Assembly (NCBI GenBank): GCA_035529435.1
Contig: DATKWS010000193.1
Coordinates: 1 to 6,540, forward strand
DNA from: DATKWS01 sp035529435
GTDB lineage: Bacteria > Krumholzibacteriota > Krumholzibacteriia > Krumholzibacteriales > Krumholzibacteriaceae
Length of the DNA stretch: 6,540 bases
Reading direction: 5' to 3'
The notes beneath the pieces are model-generated. The model was not told the DNA's origin. It ran no database searches and worked only from the letters and a program-made list of their open reading frames with translations. Shown here piece by piece: positions 1 through 6,540 of this stretch (positions are counted from its first letter, which is position 1; each line of letters opens with the position of its first letter). Made by a program: the position numbers and the translations under genes.

Positions 1-1
1 T

Positions 2-1873
2 ACCTTTTTCGTCCGGGCGGTCGACGACGGCGACCTGCGTTCGGAGGCAACGTACCGGTCGTTCACCGCCTTCACCCTCGCTCCATCGATCGCCATCACG
101 GAACCCGCTCCCAAGCCGGCCAACGACACGCAGTTCCTGCCACCGATCATCACGTTCAAATGGGCCGGAAAGGATCCGATCGATGCGCCGTGGAACTACC
201 AGGAGATCGATTCGGCTCGTTACATGTACACGTCGTACTACAGCAGGGTGCTCGAGGACCTCAACAGCCGGCCCGAGTTGTTCGAGGACAAGTGGTCGAG
301 GTGGGTCGCCCATACCGCCCCCGCCGACTCGGGTAACTACACGGTCCTGGGCGACGACGAGATTCTCGAGTTCAACCGCATATACGTGTTCGCCGTGCAG
401 GCCATGGACGAGGCGGGCGCGGTCAGCTCGATATTCGACGAGAGAACGAACGTGCGGCGCTTCATGGTGCGGGAGCCCACCGGCCCCGTCCTGACGGTCA
501 GGGAGCAGTACCTCGGGAACTATCTCTTCGTCGGCACCGAGACAAATCCTGCGGCCCTGTGCGTCCCCTCCGGTTTCCCGCTGAACTTCAGGTGGACGGC
601 GGACGCGAGCGAATACGGCGCAACCGTATCGACCTACCGGTACGGATGGGACATCCAAGATCTGGCCGACCCGGAGCAGTGGGACGTCAAGGCCAACCAG
701 TATTGCTCGCTGGCGCCCAAGCGGCTCTTCGTCTCCGGCGTGCATACACTATTCGTCGAAGCGGTCGACAATATCGGTGTCGCAACGATCGCCCAGATCG
801 ATATCACCGTCGTCCCGACCAGAATGGACCGGGATCTCCTCTGGGTCGACGATTTCCTGTCCAATGATTTCATACAGTCTTCGTACGCCACTCCCACCGA
901 GACCCAGCATGACAAGTTCTGGATCGACATATGCTCACGAGCGAGACTGTTCGATCCGGACATCGACATCTACGATACGGCGGATCACGGCTACCTCACA
1001 CCGGATATCACGCGCCTGTGGCGGTACAAGAACATCATCTGGACTTACGGAAACGCGCGGTGGGATTTCAACGCATGGAGCCAGACGGTCAGCTTCACCT
1101 CGGAGAAAGCCCTCGGTCCCAACCGCAGGAAGTACACCTATAACGTCCTGTCGTTCTACATGCGCCTCGGGGGACATATGTGGTCGTGCGGCCGTTCCGA
1201 CAAGCAGGGTGGACTGGCGGCATGCAATCCGGGGAGGATCATGGGATGGCTTCAAGACATCGGGACATCCAATCTCGAATTCCCCCTCTACCTGAAATGT
1301 GAGACGTTCGCGGGACCCAGCGGTGATTGTCCCGACACGCTCGGTGTCTACGGGATGGCCTACAAGGACTTCTGCGTCAGCGTCCTCGACAAGGTCTACG
1401 GGGTCTTCCGCCAGGACGGCACCGTTCCCTTTCGGAGAGCCGACTACGACGCCATGACCTATGCATATCGCGACACGCGTGATCCCATCACGCTCGCCCA
1501 TCCCGATCTCCCCGATGAGCTGCATCTCTGGGAAGAGGTCACAAAGCCCGGTCGCTTCTTCGATCCCGCGGTGCGCAGCATGCACTACGTCGAGATATAC
1601 GACCCGAAGTACTGGATGCAGGCGAAAGGAGTGCGCACGAGGTCGTGTTTCCATCCGATGTACCGCATGAGAACGAGAAACACGGTTTCTCCCCTGGATA
1701 ATACGGTCGTTGCGATATGGTCGACCGTCCACGCCGACGTCATAGCGAACGCCACCGGAGCGGTGGCGGCCGCGAGCGTGCACATGGGAATACCGCTGTG
1801 GTACTTCGATCATGACGAGGTGCGCGCCCTCGCCGACGCGATCTTCAGGGAATGGCACATCGACGCCGAATAG
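2..1873 (+). CDS. Large, probably secreted Ig/Fn3-like protein with unassigned C-terminal domain (5' end outside window)
   Basis: The frame is open from base 2 to the TAG at 1871-1873, giving 623 visible residues. The first ATG at 224 lies inside a continuous beta-sandwich domain, so the true start is upstream of the window. Visible residues 1-27 end one Ig/Fn3-like unit (FFVRAVDDGDLRSEA resembles the last strands of such folds). About 28-158 form a second unit, with YVFAVQAMDEAGAVS near its end. About 160-273 form a third, with HTLFVEAVDNIGVA. From about 279 a different domain begins with LLWVDD (279-284). It continues through an IIWTYGN strand (near 347) and GGHMWSCG (390-397), and ends with WYFDHDEVRALADAIF (from 600). 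The hydrophobic strand-turn pattern recalls ThuA or class I glutamine-amidotransferase-like folds, but I can identify no catalytic triad. An extracellular or surface role is inferred from the beta-sandwich units; the N-terminus is not visible. The gene converges on the ankyrin-MBL gene. No PNPFNP-type sorting tail is present. The reading frame is secure; the function is unknown. Confidence 0.88.
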   Translation, partial: TFFVRAVDDGDLRSEATYRSFTAFTLAPSIAITEPAPKPANDTQFLPPIITFKWAGKDPIDAPWNYQEIDSARYMYTSYYSRVLEDLNSRPELFEDKWSRWVAHTAPADSGNYTVLGDDEILEFNRIYVFAVQAMDEAGAVSSIFDERTNVRRFMVREPTGPVLTVREQYLGNYLFVGTETNPAALCVPSGFPLNFRWTADASEYGATVSTYRYGWDIQDLADPEQWDVKANQYCSLAPKRLFVSGVHTLFVEAVDNIGVATIAQIDITVVPTRMDRDLLWVDDFLSNDFIQSSYATPTETQHDKFWIDICSRARLFDPDIDIYDTADHGYLTPDITRLWRYKNIIWTYGNARWDFNAWSQTVSFTSEKALGPNRRKYTYNVLSFYMRLGGHMWSCGRSDKQGGLAACNPGRIMGWLQDIGTSNLEFPLYLKCETFAGPSGDCPDTLGVYGMAYKDFCVSVLDKVYGVFRQDGTVPFRRADYDAMTYAYRDTRDPITLAHPDLPDELHLWEEVTKPGRFFDPAVRSMHYVEIYDPKYWMQAKGVRTRSCFHPMYRMRTRNTVSPLDNTVVAIWSTVHADVIANATGAVAAASVHMGIPLWYFDHDEVRALADAIFREWHIDAE

Positions 1874-1911
1874 AGGAAATGCTTGGGGAGTAGACCGTTT
1901 TATTTCACTTA

Positions 1912-3774
1912 TCAATCCGTCCCGGCTTCGAAAAGCTTCTTCTCCAGCTGCTCCCGGAAGATGACGAGGTTCGGGTGCAGCGGCGTCAATTCCGCCGCGG
2001 CTGCATCGAGCTCGCTCTCACGGGCATGCATGAGGATGATGTATTCTGGCCCGATGTAGTCATTCATGATAAACCGCCCTATTGAATCAGCGAGAAAGAA
2101 GCGATCGGCGAAGGCGATATCGATTCCCATCCGCTCGAGGGCGACCGCTTCGAAGTTCTCGACGTTCGACTCGGCGGCCTCGTCCGCGAGGTGTACGATA
2201 CGGATGCCGTCGAGATCGATGATGGTTGCAAGCGTCTTGTACGGATTCTGGCCGGGACCGGCATGATTGACCCCGAAGAACTCGACGTCTATACCGTTCT
2301 TGCTCAGTTTCACGATCTCCTTCCACTCGGGATCGACGCTCACGACCCTGCTCGCGAACATCTCGAAATCGTTTCCGGCGACCATCCGCACGGAGTCACA
2401 CGCCTGGGGGCTCGAAACGAACACGACGCTGTCATTGCGCCTCAGCAGCTCCACCGTCATACCGGCAAGCATGTGGTCGGCATGAGCGTGTGAGGCGATG
2501 CAGAGATCGATCCCGTCGAGCGGCGGGCGATCCTCGAGCATCATCGTGAAAATCCGTTCTCCGGTCGAAACGTATCCCCACGGATTCTGGTGCACCGCAT
2601 CTATGACGACTTGCTTCTCTCCCCGGGATATGAGGAATCCCTCATTGGCGATATACACAATCTCGATCGGCAGCCCCCCGTCCCCTCCCGAAGGCGTGGC
2701 GGCGCCGCCCTCGAGCCGGTGCACGTGCCGATCGACATCGAGTGCGCCACGTGCCCGGAGCATCCCGGCGATATCGTCCCGTCCGGTGTCTTCGGCCACA
2801 TGGAGAGGAGTCCTCCCCCCGGCATCCGCGATATTCGGATCGGCGCCCCGGTCAAGAATGAGACCGACAACATCACCGTTTCCTCTGCCGACAGCGTAAT
2901 GGAGGGCTGTTTTCCCATTATTATCGACGGCATTGATATCTCTCGCGACCTCGCTCATCGTTCTCGCGAGCTCTGCCATTCCGCCGATCACGGCATTGTG
3001 GAGAAGTGAACGCCCGGTTTCATCCATGCCGTCGAGACGCGCCCCTTTCCCGATCAATATATCGACGATCTTCCGGCTGCCCCCGGCGGCGGCAAGATTC
3101 AGGTAGCGGGCGATCTCATCGTCATCGCCCTCGATTCCGGTACCAAAATCGAGCAGGGCTTCCGCCGTCGCGCCGTACCCTCCCGCGAGTGCACTCGCCA
3201 TCGGCGTCATGCCGTCGTCATCCACGGTCGCCGGCTCCGCACCGCGAGCAACGAGGAATTCCACGATCCCCGTATGACCTCTCGTCGCCGCAAAATGAAG
3301 TGGCGTCTTGCCCTGGTATCCGCGCTCGTCGAAGGCCGCTCCTTTCGAGACGAGGAGCTCCACCACAGCCCTCCGCCCCTCCCGTGCGGCGAAATGGATT
3401 GGCGCATAGCCTCTCGTATCTCGATACTCGATTTGCGCCCCGTGGGCTATGAGTGTGTCCACGATATCCGCGTGACCGGTGTACGCCGCGTAGAGGAGCG
3501 GCGACTGGTTGGCGGTGTTACGGGCGTCCGCGCTTGCGCCGTTTTCGAGGAGGAACAGTACTATATTCATCCTGCCACTCATCGCGGCGCTATGGAGCGG
3601 CGTATGCCCCTCCTCATCCCTTGCGTCTACGAGTGCCGGATCCTTCCCGATGAGCTCCTCGAGCCTCTCGATATCACCCGACTGCGCCGCCTGATGTACA
3701 TCCACGCTCTGCGCCGCGCAGAAAACCGCTGCGGCGCATACGCCCAGAAAGAGAACACAAGCCGTACCGCGCAT
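1912..3774 (-). CDS. Secreted ankyrin-repeat protein fused to a metallo-beta-lactamase-fold hydrolase domain
   Basis: This is a complete 620-residue protein. Residues 1-21 form a signal peptide with a hydrophobic core (VLFLGVCAAAVFCAA) and likely cleavage after CAA; there is no proper lipobox, because Phe precedes the Cys. About ten ankyrin repeats fill residues 23-346. The clearest carry TPLHSAA, APIHFAA, TPLHFAA, TALHYAV and TPLHVAE; those near 189-280 are degenerate. A short Gly-rich linker (355-367) leads to an MBL-fold domain at about 368-585. Its probable metal ligands are H429-A-H431-A-D433-H434 (the HxHxDH motif), H504 (in VNHAGPG), D531 (in HLADEA) and H583 (in LMHARE), so both metal sites appear complete. 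The opening strands (IEIVYIANEGFLI...VVIDA) resemble the UlaG-like / Lactamase_B_2 branch rather than true beta-lactamases. In this family a metal-dependent hydrolase is expected, and the ankyrin array would bind a protein or position a substrate; the substrate cannot be told. The start is fixed by GGAGGT six bases upstream of the ATG. The gene appears monocistronic, with its own candidate promoter. Confidence 0.95.
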   Translation of the reverse strand: MRGTACVLFLGVCAAAVFCAAQSVDVHQAAQSGDIERLEELIGKDPALVDARDEEGHTPLHSAAMSGRMNIVLFLLENGASADARNTANQSPLLYAAYTGHADIVDTLIAHGAQIEYRDTRGYAPIHFAAREGRRAVVELLVSKGAAFDERGYQGKTPLHFAATRGHTGIVEFLVARGAEPATVDDDGMTPMASALAGGYGATAEALLDFGTGIEGDDDEIARYLNLAAAGGSRKIVDILIGKGARLDGMDETGRSLLHNAVIGGMAELARTMSEVARDINAVDNNGKTALHYAVGRGNGDVVGLILDRGADPNIADAGGRTPLHVAEDTGRDDIAGMLRARGALDVDRHVHRLEGGAATPSGGDGGLPIEIVYIANEGFLISRGEKQVVIDAVHQNPWGYVSTGERIFTMMLEDRPPLDGIDLCIASHAHADHMLAGMTVELLRRNDSVVFVSSPQACDSVRMVAGNDFEMFASRVVSVDPEWKEIVKLSKNGIDVEFFGVNHAGPGQNPYKTLATIIDLDGIRIVHLADEAAESNVENFEAVALERMGIDIAFADRFFLADSIGRFIMNDYIGPEYIILMHARESELDAAAAELTPLHPNLVIFREQLEKKLFEAGTD

Positions 3775-3780
3775 GCCATT

Positions 3781-3786
3781 ACCTCC
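3781..3786 (-). promoter_or_regulatory. Shine-Dalgarno sequence of the ankyrin-MBL gene
   Basis: The minus strand reads GGAGGT here, followed by AATGGC and then the ATG at 3774-3772, a spacing of six bases. Another ATG at 3779-3777 is only one base from the motif and is out of frame. The ribosome binding site therefore selects the start at 3774. Confidence 0.85.
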
Positions 3787-3816
3787 GTGTCGTGTGTATT
3801 CATGATACCGGCTAAC

Positions 3817-3845
3817 AGTGTCCCGTAGCAGACAGGCTTTGTCAA
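3817..3845 (-). promoter_or_regulatory. Candidate sigma70-type promoter for the ankyrin-MBL gene
   Basis: On the minus strand a perfect -35 hexamer TTGACA lies at 3845-3840. A 17-base spacer leads to GACACT at 3822-3817, which matches only three of six bases of TATAAT. Transcription would start near 3810, giving a leader of about 36 bases before the ATG. The -35 and the spacing are good and the -10 is weak, so this is a candidate only. Confidence 0.4.
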
Positions 3846-3935
3846 GGCAGCAAGAAATTAAGAGAGTTCCCCCCGTTTTTGAACGATAATTCTATAAAAA
3901 CAACGTTCCCACTCGGCAATCAAGACAACTCCGCC

Positions 3936-3969
3936 CATTAATAGATTTAATATCGGATTGCATTAATAG
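3936..3969. repeat. Short direct repeat CATTAATAG in the AT-rich gap
   Basis: CATTAATAG occurs exactly at 3936-3944 and again at 3961-3969, 25 bases apart. The rest of the 25-base unit does not repeat. The second copy overlaps the stop codon of the helicase fragment. It may be a slippage or deletion footprint or chance in AT-rich sequence. Confidence 0.35.
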
Positions 3970-4298
3970 GAGGGACAAGTGTCATTCGCCTCACGAATCG
4001 TGTTTTCGATCCAGGCATCGCCATACTTCTTCGCTACCTCGGTGATATAGATAGCGGTTTCCAGAGCTTCTATCTGACAAAAGAATAGTTTTTTCTCTCG
4101 ATCGGGATCGGTCCAGTAGGTAAGCAGCCGATCGGTAGTGGGGGTTACACCGACATAACCACCCTTCCGCCACATGGCGACGCGGCGACGAATATCGTTC
4201 ACGAGCTTGTTTTCTTCTATACGATCCTTTGTCCACTCGGTATCGAAAACCGGTTGCTGAGCCGCACCCTTTTTCTTTTTGGGACGAGCTATAGGCAC
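3963..4298 (-). pseudogene. N-terminal-region fragment of a DEAD/DEAH helicase-type restriction protein (type III Res-like), probably a remnant
   Basis: The open frame gives 111 residues from a GTG codon. Recognisable pieces are PIARPKKKKGAAQQ, FDTEWTKDRIEENKLVNDIR, RRVAMWRKGGYVGVTPTT, LFFCQIEALETAIYITEVA and KYGDAWIENTIREAND. From memory these match, in order, the region just before the helicase core of large DEAD/DEAH restriction proteins (BPTD_3080-like family). In full-length relatives this stretch runs straight into an NPxLPRIAxKMATGSGKT segment carrying Walker A. Here the frame stops after ANDTCPSY, with no Walker A, helicase motifs or nuclease. Upstream, the frame continues to a TAG at 4334-4332 (SVSERT precedes the GTG codon), so the GTG is probably just an internal Val. 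No Shine-Dalgarno sequence precedes it. The fragment is therefore truncated at both ends and unlikely to be functional, though a small expressed protein cannot be excluded. Family assignment is fairly confident; pseudogene status is an inference. Confidence 0.7.
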
Positions 4299-4338
4299 TG
4301 TACGTTCAGATACCGATCCGTGGCATTCACACTACTAG

Positions 4339-4361
4339 AAAAGACTTGCCCTTCGCTGGGC
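4339..4361 (-). terminator. Weak possible intrinsic terminator after the propeller gene
   Basis: Immediately after the TGA at 4366-4364, the minus strand reads GCCC-AGCGAA-GGGC, a four-base-pair stem with a six-base loop, followed by AAGTCTTTT. The position suits a terminator. The stem is short and the T-run is interrupted, so the call is tentative. Confidence 0.25.
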
Positions 4362-4363
4362 GC

Positions 4364-6540
4364 TCATCGCAGCAGGACCATTTTCCTTGTGACTCTCATC
4401 TTGCCGGCATTAAGCATGTAGAAGTACACTCCGCTCGGCATGAGATCACCGTCGGCATCACACCCGGCCCATTCAACGCTATGCACTCCAGCCTCCATCT
4501 CGGAATCGATAAGCCTTGCTATCCTGCGTCCTGAGACGTCAATAATGCTCAAAGTGACGTGCATCTTCAATGGCAGGATGTATCTGATAGTAGTCCCTGG
4601 ATTAAAGGGATTTGGATAGTTCTGGCTTAACGCCAGCGCAGGGACCACAACGGCGACATCCTCTGAAAAGAAAAGCGTCTTCGATCCTTCATCATCCAGC
4701 ATATCTACCCGGTATCTGTATGTCACACCTGGCTCGCATGAAAAGTCGACAGCCATAAAGGATGCTCGAGAGGTCTGTATTATCTCCGCGTTCAGAACTT
4801 GAAAATACGACGAGGATCCGGCTGCCCGATAAACCCTGAATTGCGCCAGCGGAATTGATTTCGAAAGAGTCCATCTGATTTTAACGATCTCACCCTCCGC
4901 AGCGCAGCTGTATTCCGAAAGCATCGTGGAAACATCATCAGCGGTTCGATTAAATATCATCACGGCTAATCCATCATCGAAAATGCCGCGATTCGCCGAT
5001 ACCAGATCGATATCCCCGTCGCCGTCCAGGTCACAGGCATGCAGAGCATACGGATTGCCTGACGCGCTGTAATCCCCCTCACTGTACTCTCTGAAAAAGG
5101 TACCGTCTCCCCTGCCAATCAGTATTGTTATATCAGCCGAATACCAGTTGGCGACCGCCAGGTCGATGTGACCGTCATCATCGAAATCGCCAGCTGCTAT
5201 ACCATGCGGGCTTTTGCCAGCGGAATATTGCGTCGCGGTCAAGAATGTGCCGTCCCCGGACCCCAGAAGCACCGTCACGTCGTTGGACCCGCCGTTAGCG
5301 ACAGCGAGATCTTCATGCCCGTTTTCGTCAAAATCGCCCGTGACGGCCTGCCAAGGCACACTGCCGACCGGGATGTACCCGGCTGAGGCAAAGGTCCCAT
5401 CTCCTACTCCCAGAAAGAGATAGACATCGCTGGTCGTTCCATTAACGGCTATGACATCGATATGTCCGTCCTCATTGAAATCGCCGTTGACCGCGGACAC
5501 TGTCTTTTCACCAGCCGCATACAGTACGGCTGAAGAGAACGTTCCGTCGCCTGCTCCCAGATACACTGATACGACATTCGAGAGTGAGTTCGCCGTTGCC
5601 ACGTCAGCTATCCCGTCTTCATTGTAATCTCCAGAGATTATGGAATATGGCCTCGCTGCCGACGCCATACTCGAGATAAAGGAAAACGTACCGTCTCCGG
5701 TGCCCAGATAGACATGGATGTCTTCTGAATTCCAGTTCGTGACAGCCAGATCGATGTGTCCATCATCATCAAAGTCCTCCGTAACGACCGAAGAGGATCG
5801 AGAGCCTGCAGCGCAGGACCCCTTTGATGTAAATGTCCCGTCGCCTTCTCCAAGCCATATCGCCACGTAACCCGAATATGTGGAGTGAGCTATGGCCAGA
5901 TCGACGATTCCGTCCTCGTTGAAATCAGCGGACTCCACATCGTAGGGATCTTCCCCTCCGTCGCACAGATTGGGGTGACGCAGCCCGCCTTCGGGATTTC
6001 CCTCCAGGACAGTTAAATTACCAGACTTTGAATTTGCGACGGCGAGATCGGGGAATCCGTCTCCATTCAAATCTTGCGTGATCATCGAGCTGGGAAGGTC
6101 ACCCGCACCGTAGAAGCGGGAGAGTACGAACGTCCCGTCCCCGTTTCCGAGATACAGCGAGATGTTGAAAGAATCGTGTATATACCCGGCTATCATCAGG
6201 TCTATTTTCTCATCCCCGTCGAAATCTTCCGCAACTATAGAGCGTGGATAAATCGGCTCCGACCTCCTCCTCGCGGCGGGAGCGAAATAACCGTCATCCG
6301 ATCCGATCAGAATGGCCAGTTCGTTTCTTCCCCATGAGACCGCGGCTATATCGTCATGGTTATCCCCGTTGAAGTCCGCTGACGCAATCGACCATGGTTC
6401 AGCGTTCTCTCCCAGCTCGTTCATGGGCCTGGTGTAGAAGAGTCCGTTTCCCCTGCCCAGAAGTACCGAGACCTCGCCATGGATGATCTCGAAAGGATCG
6501 TAATAAAAAGTCCTGTGCCCTACAGCCAGATCGAGGTTAC
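4364..6540 (-). CDS. Secreted FG-GAP/VCBS-repeat beta-propeller protein with Fn3-like and C-terminal sorting domains (5' end outside window)
   Basis: The frame is open to the right edge, giving 724 visible residues. The ATG at 6424 is internal, because blade sequence (NLDLAVG, then VSVLLGRGNGLF) precedes it. Numbering from that Met, ten Asp-rich calcium loops of DxDxDGxxD type begin at 17, 67, 118, 167, 217, 266, 315, 364, 413 and 465, spaced 49-52 residues. Most blades also carry a LGxGDGTF turn, degenerate in the first (IGSDDGYF) and third (LEGNPEGGL) and absent from the last. These are integrin-alpha-like FG-GAP/VCBS repeats. Residues about 497-595 form an Fn3-like domain (FRVYRAAG, VTYRYRVDML). 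Residues 597-686 are a PNPFNP-type module: QNYPNPFNPGTTIRY, IIDVSGRRIARLID, SGVYFYML and a basic TRKMVLLR end. This module corresponds to the T9SS type A sorting / FlgD-Ig-like domain of FCB bacteria. The protein is therefore probably exported and surface-attached or released, and may bind calcium and adhere to ligands; no enzymatic domain is visible. The signal peptide and any N-terminal domain lie outside the window. Confidence 0.93.
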   Translation of the reverse strand, partial: NLDLAVGHRTFYYDPFEIIHGEVSVLLGRGNGLFYTRPMNELGENAEPWSIASADFNGDNHDDIAAVSWGRNELAILIGSDDGYFAPAARRRSEPIYPRSIVAEDFDGDEKIDLMIAGYIHDSFNISLYLGNGDGTFVLSRFYGAGDLPSSMITQDLNGDGFPDLAVANSKSGNLTVLEGNPEGGLRHPNLCDGGEDPYDVESADFNEDGIVDLAIAHSTYSGYVAIWLGEGDGTFTSKGSCAAGSRSSSVVTEDFDDDGHIDLAVTNWNSEDIHVYLGTGDGTFSFISSMASAARPYSIISGDYNEDGIADVATANSLSNVVSVYLGAGDGTFSSAVLYAAGEKTVSAVNGDFNEDGHIDVIAVNGTTSDVYLFLGVGDGTFASAGYIPVGSVPWQAVTGDFDENGHEDLAVANGGSNDVTVLLGSGDGTFLTATQYSAGKSPHGIAAGDFDDDGHIDLAVANWYSADITILIGRGDGTFFREYSEGDYSASGNPYALHACDLDGDGDIDLVSANRGIFDDGLAVMIFNRTADDVSTMLSEYSCAAEGEIVKIRWTLSKSIPLAQFRVYRAAGSSSYFQVLNAEIIQTSRASFMAVDFSCEPGVTYRYRVDMLDDEGSKTLFFSEDVAVVVPALALSQNYPNPFNPGTTIRYILPLKMHVTLSIIDVSGRRIARLIDSEMEAGVHSVEWAGCDADGDLMPSGVYFYMLNAGKMRVTRKMVLLR
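4952..6540 (-). repeat. Tandem VCBS/FG-GAP coding repeat array (at least ten units of about 147-156 bases)
   Basis: Within the propeller gene the calcium-loop codons recur every 147-156 bases, with D codons starting at about 6376, 6226, 6073, 5926, 5776, 5629, 5482, 5335, 5188 and 5032 on the minus strand. A further partial unit touches the window edge. Units are similar in protein but diverged in DNA. For example, the DFDDDGHIDLAV loops at 5776-5741 and 5188-5153 are identical in protein and differ at six of 36 bases, all synonymous. The array is therefore old rather than a recent expansion. Confidence 0.85.

Noticed and set aside
224..226. ATG as the start of the left-hand gene.
   Set aside because: The frame is open to the window edge, and the upstream codons encode plausible beta-sandwich sequence continuous with what follows.
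1874..1911. A bidirectional terminator between the two convergent genes.
   Set aside because: The 38-base gap has a short T-rich stretch (CCGTTTTATTT) but no convincing inverted repeat.
935..1915. A 326-codon open frame on the minus strand opposite the left-hand gene.
   Set aside because: It lies antisense to a convincing domain-bearing gene and reads as low-complexity Arg/His/Val-rich sequence without recognisable motifs. It is a typical shadow frame of GC-rich coding DNA.
3274..3828. A 184-codon plus-strand frame across the ankyrin region.
   Set aside because: It is antisense to the ankyrin repeats and also covers the promoter and Shine-Dalgarno region of that gene. The Arg-rich product has no family resemblance.
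3775..4363. Insertion-sequence ends or a transposase around the restriction-type fragment.
   Set aside because: I found no terminal inverted repeats or transposase-like sequence, only a nine-base direct repeat.
6422..6424. ATG (minus strand) as the start of the propeller gene.
   Set aside because: In-frame blade sequence continues upstream to the edge and no signal peptide follows this Met.
4952..6540. Regularly spaced repeats as a possible CRISPR or non-coding array.
   Set aside because: The period of about 150 bases matches protein blades, differences between copies are largely synonymous or conservative, and the frame is open throughout.

Overview
The window looks like chromosomal DNA of a free-living member of the FCB/Fibrobacteres-Chlorobi-Bacteroidetes-like assemblage, for example Krumholzibacteriota, Eisenbacteria or Latescibacterota, probably from a metagenome assembly. 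This placement is an inference. It rests on the C-terminal PNPFNP-type (T9SS type A / FlgD-Ig-like) module of the right-hand gene and on the large secreted multi-domain proteins. No rRNA, tRNA, CRISPR array or intact mobile element is visible.

Layout, left to right. (1) Bases 2-1873 (+) hold the 3' part of a large, probably secreted protein: two Ig/Fn3-like beta-sandwich regions, then a roughly 345-residue C-terminal domain of unassigned function. (2) Bases 1912-3774 (-) hold a complete secreted fusion of about ten ankyrin repeats to a metallo-beta-lactamase-fold domain with a full set of metal ligands. It converges on gene 1 with only 38 bases between the stops, and it has a good Shine-Dalgarno sequence and a candidate sigma70-type promoter. 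(3) Bases 3963-4298 (-) hold a short fragment resembling the N-terminal region of a large DEAD/DEAH helicase-type restriction protein. It breaks off just before the expected Walker A motif and is most likely a decayed remnant. (4) Bases 4364-6540 (-) hold the 3' part of a secreted FG-GAP/VCBS beta-propeller protein with at least ten calcium-loop blades, an Fn3-like domain and a C-terminal sorting-type domain. Its start lies beyond the right edge.

The genes do not form an obvious pathway or operon. Three encode exported or probably exported proteins, and the fourth is a fossil of what may have been a defence gene. Genes 1 and 2 look GC-rich, while the fragment and the propeller gene look less so (judged by eye). 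I see no convincing new multi-gene system. The points most worth a second look are the ankyrin-MBL fusion, the restriction-helicase remnant with apparent in-frame similarity past its stop, and the blade count of the propeller protein.
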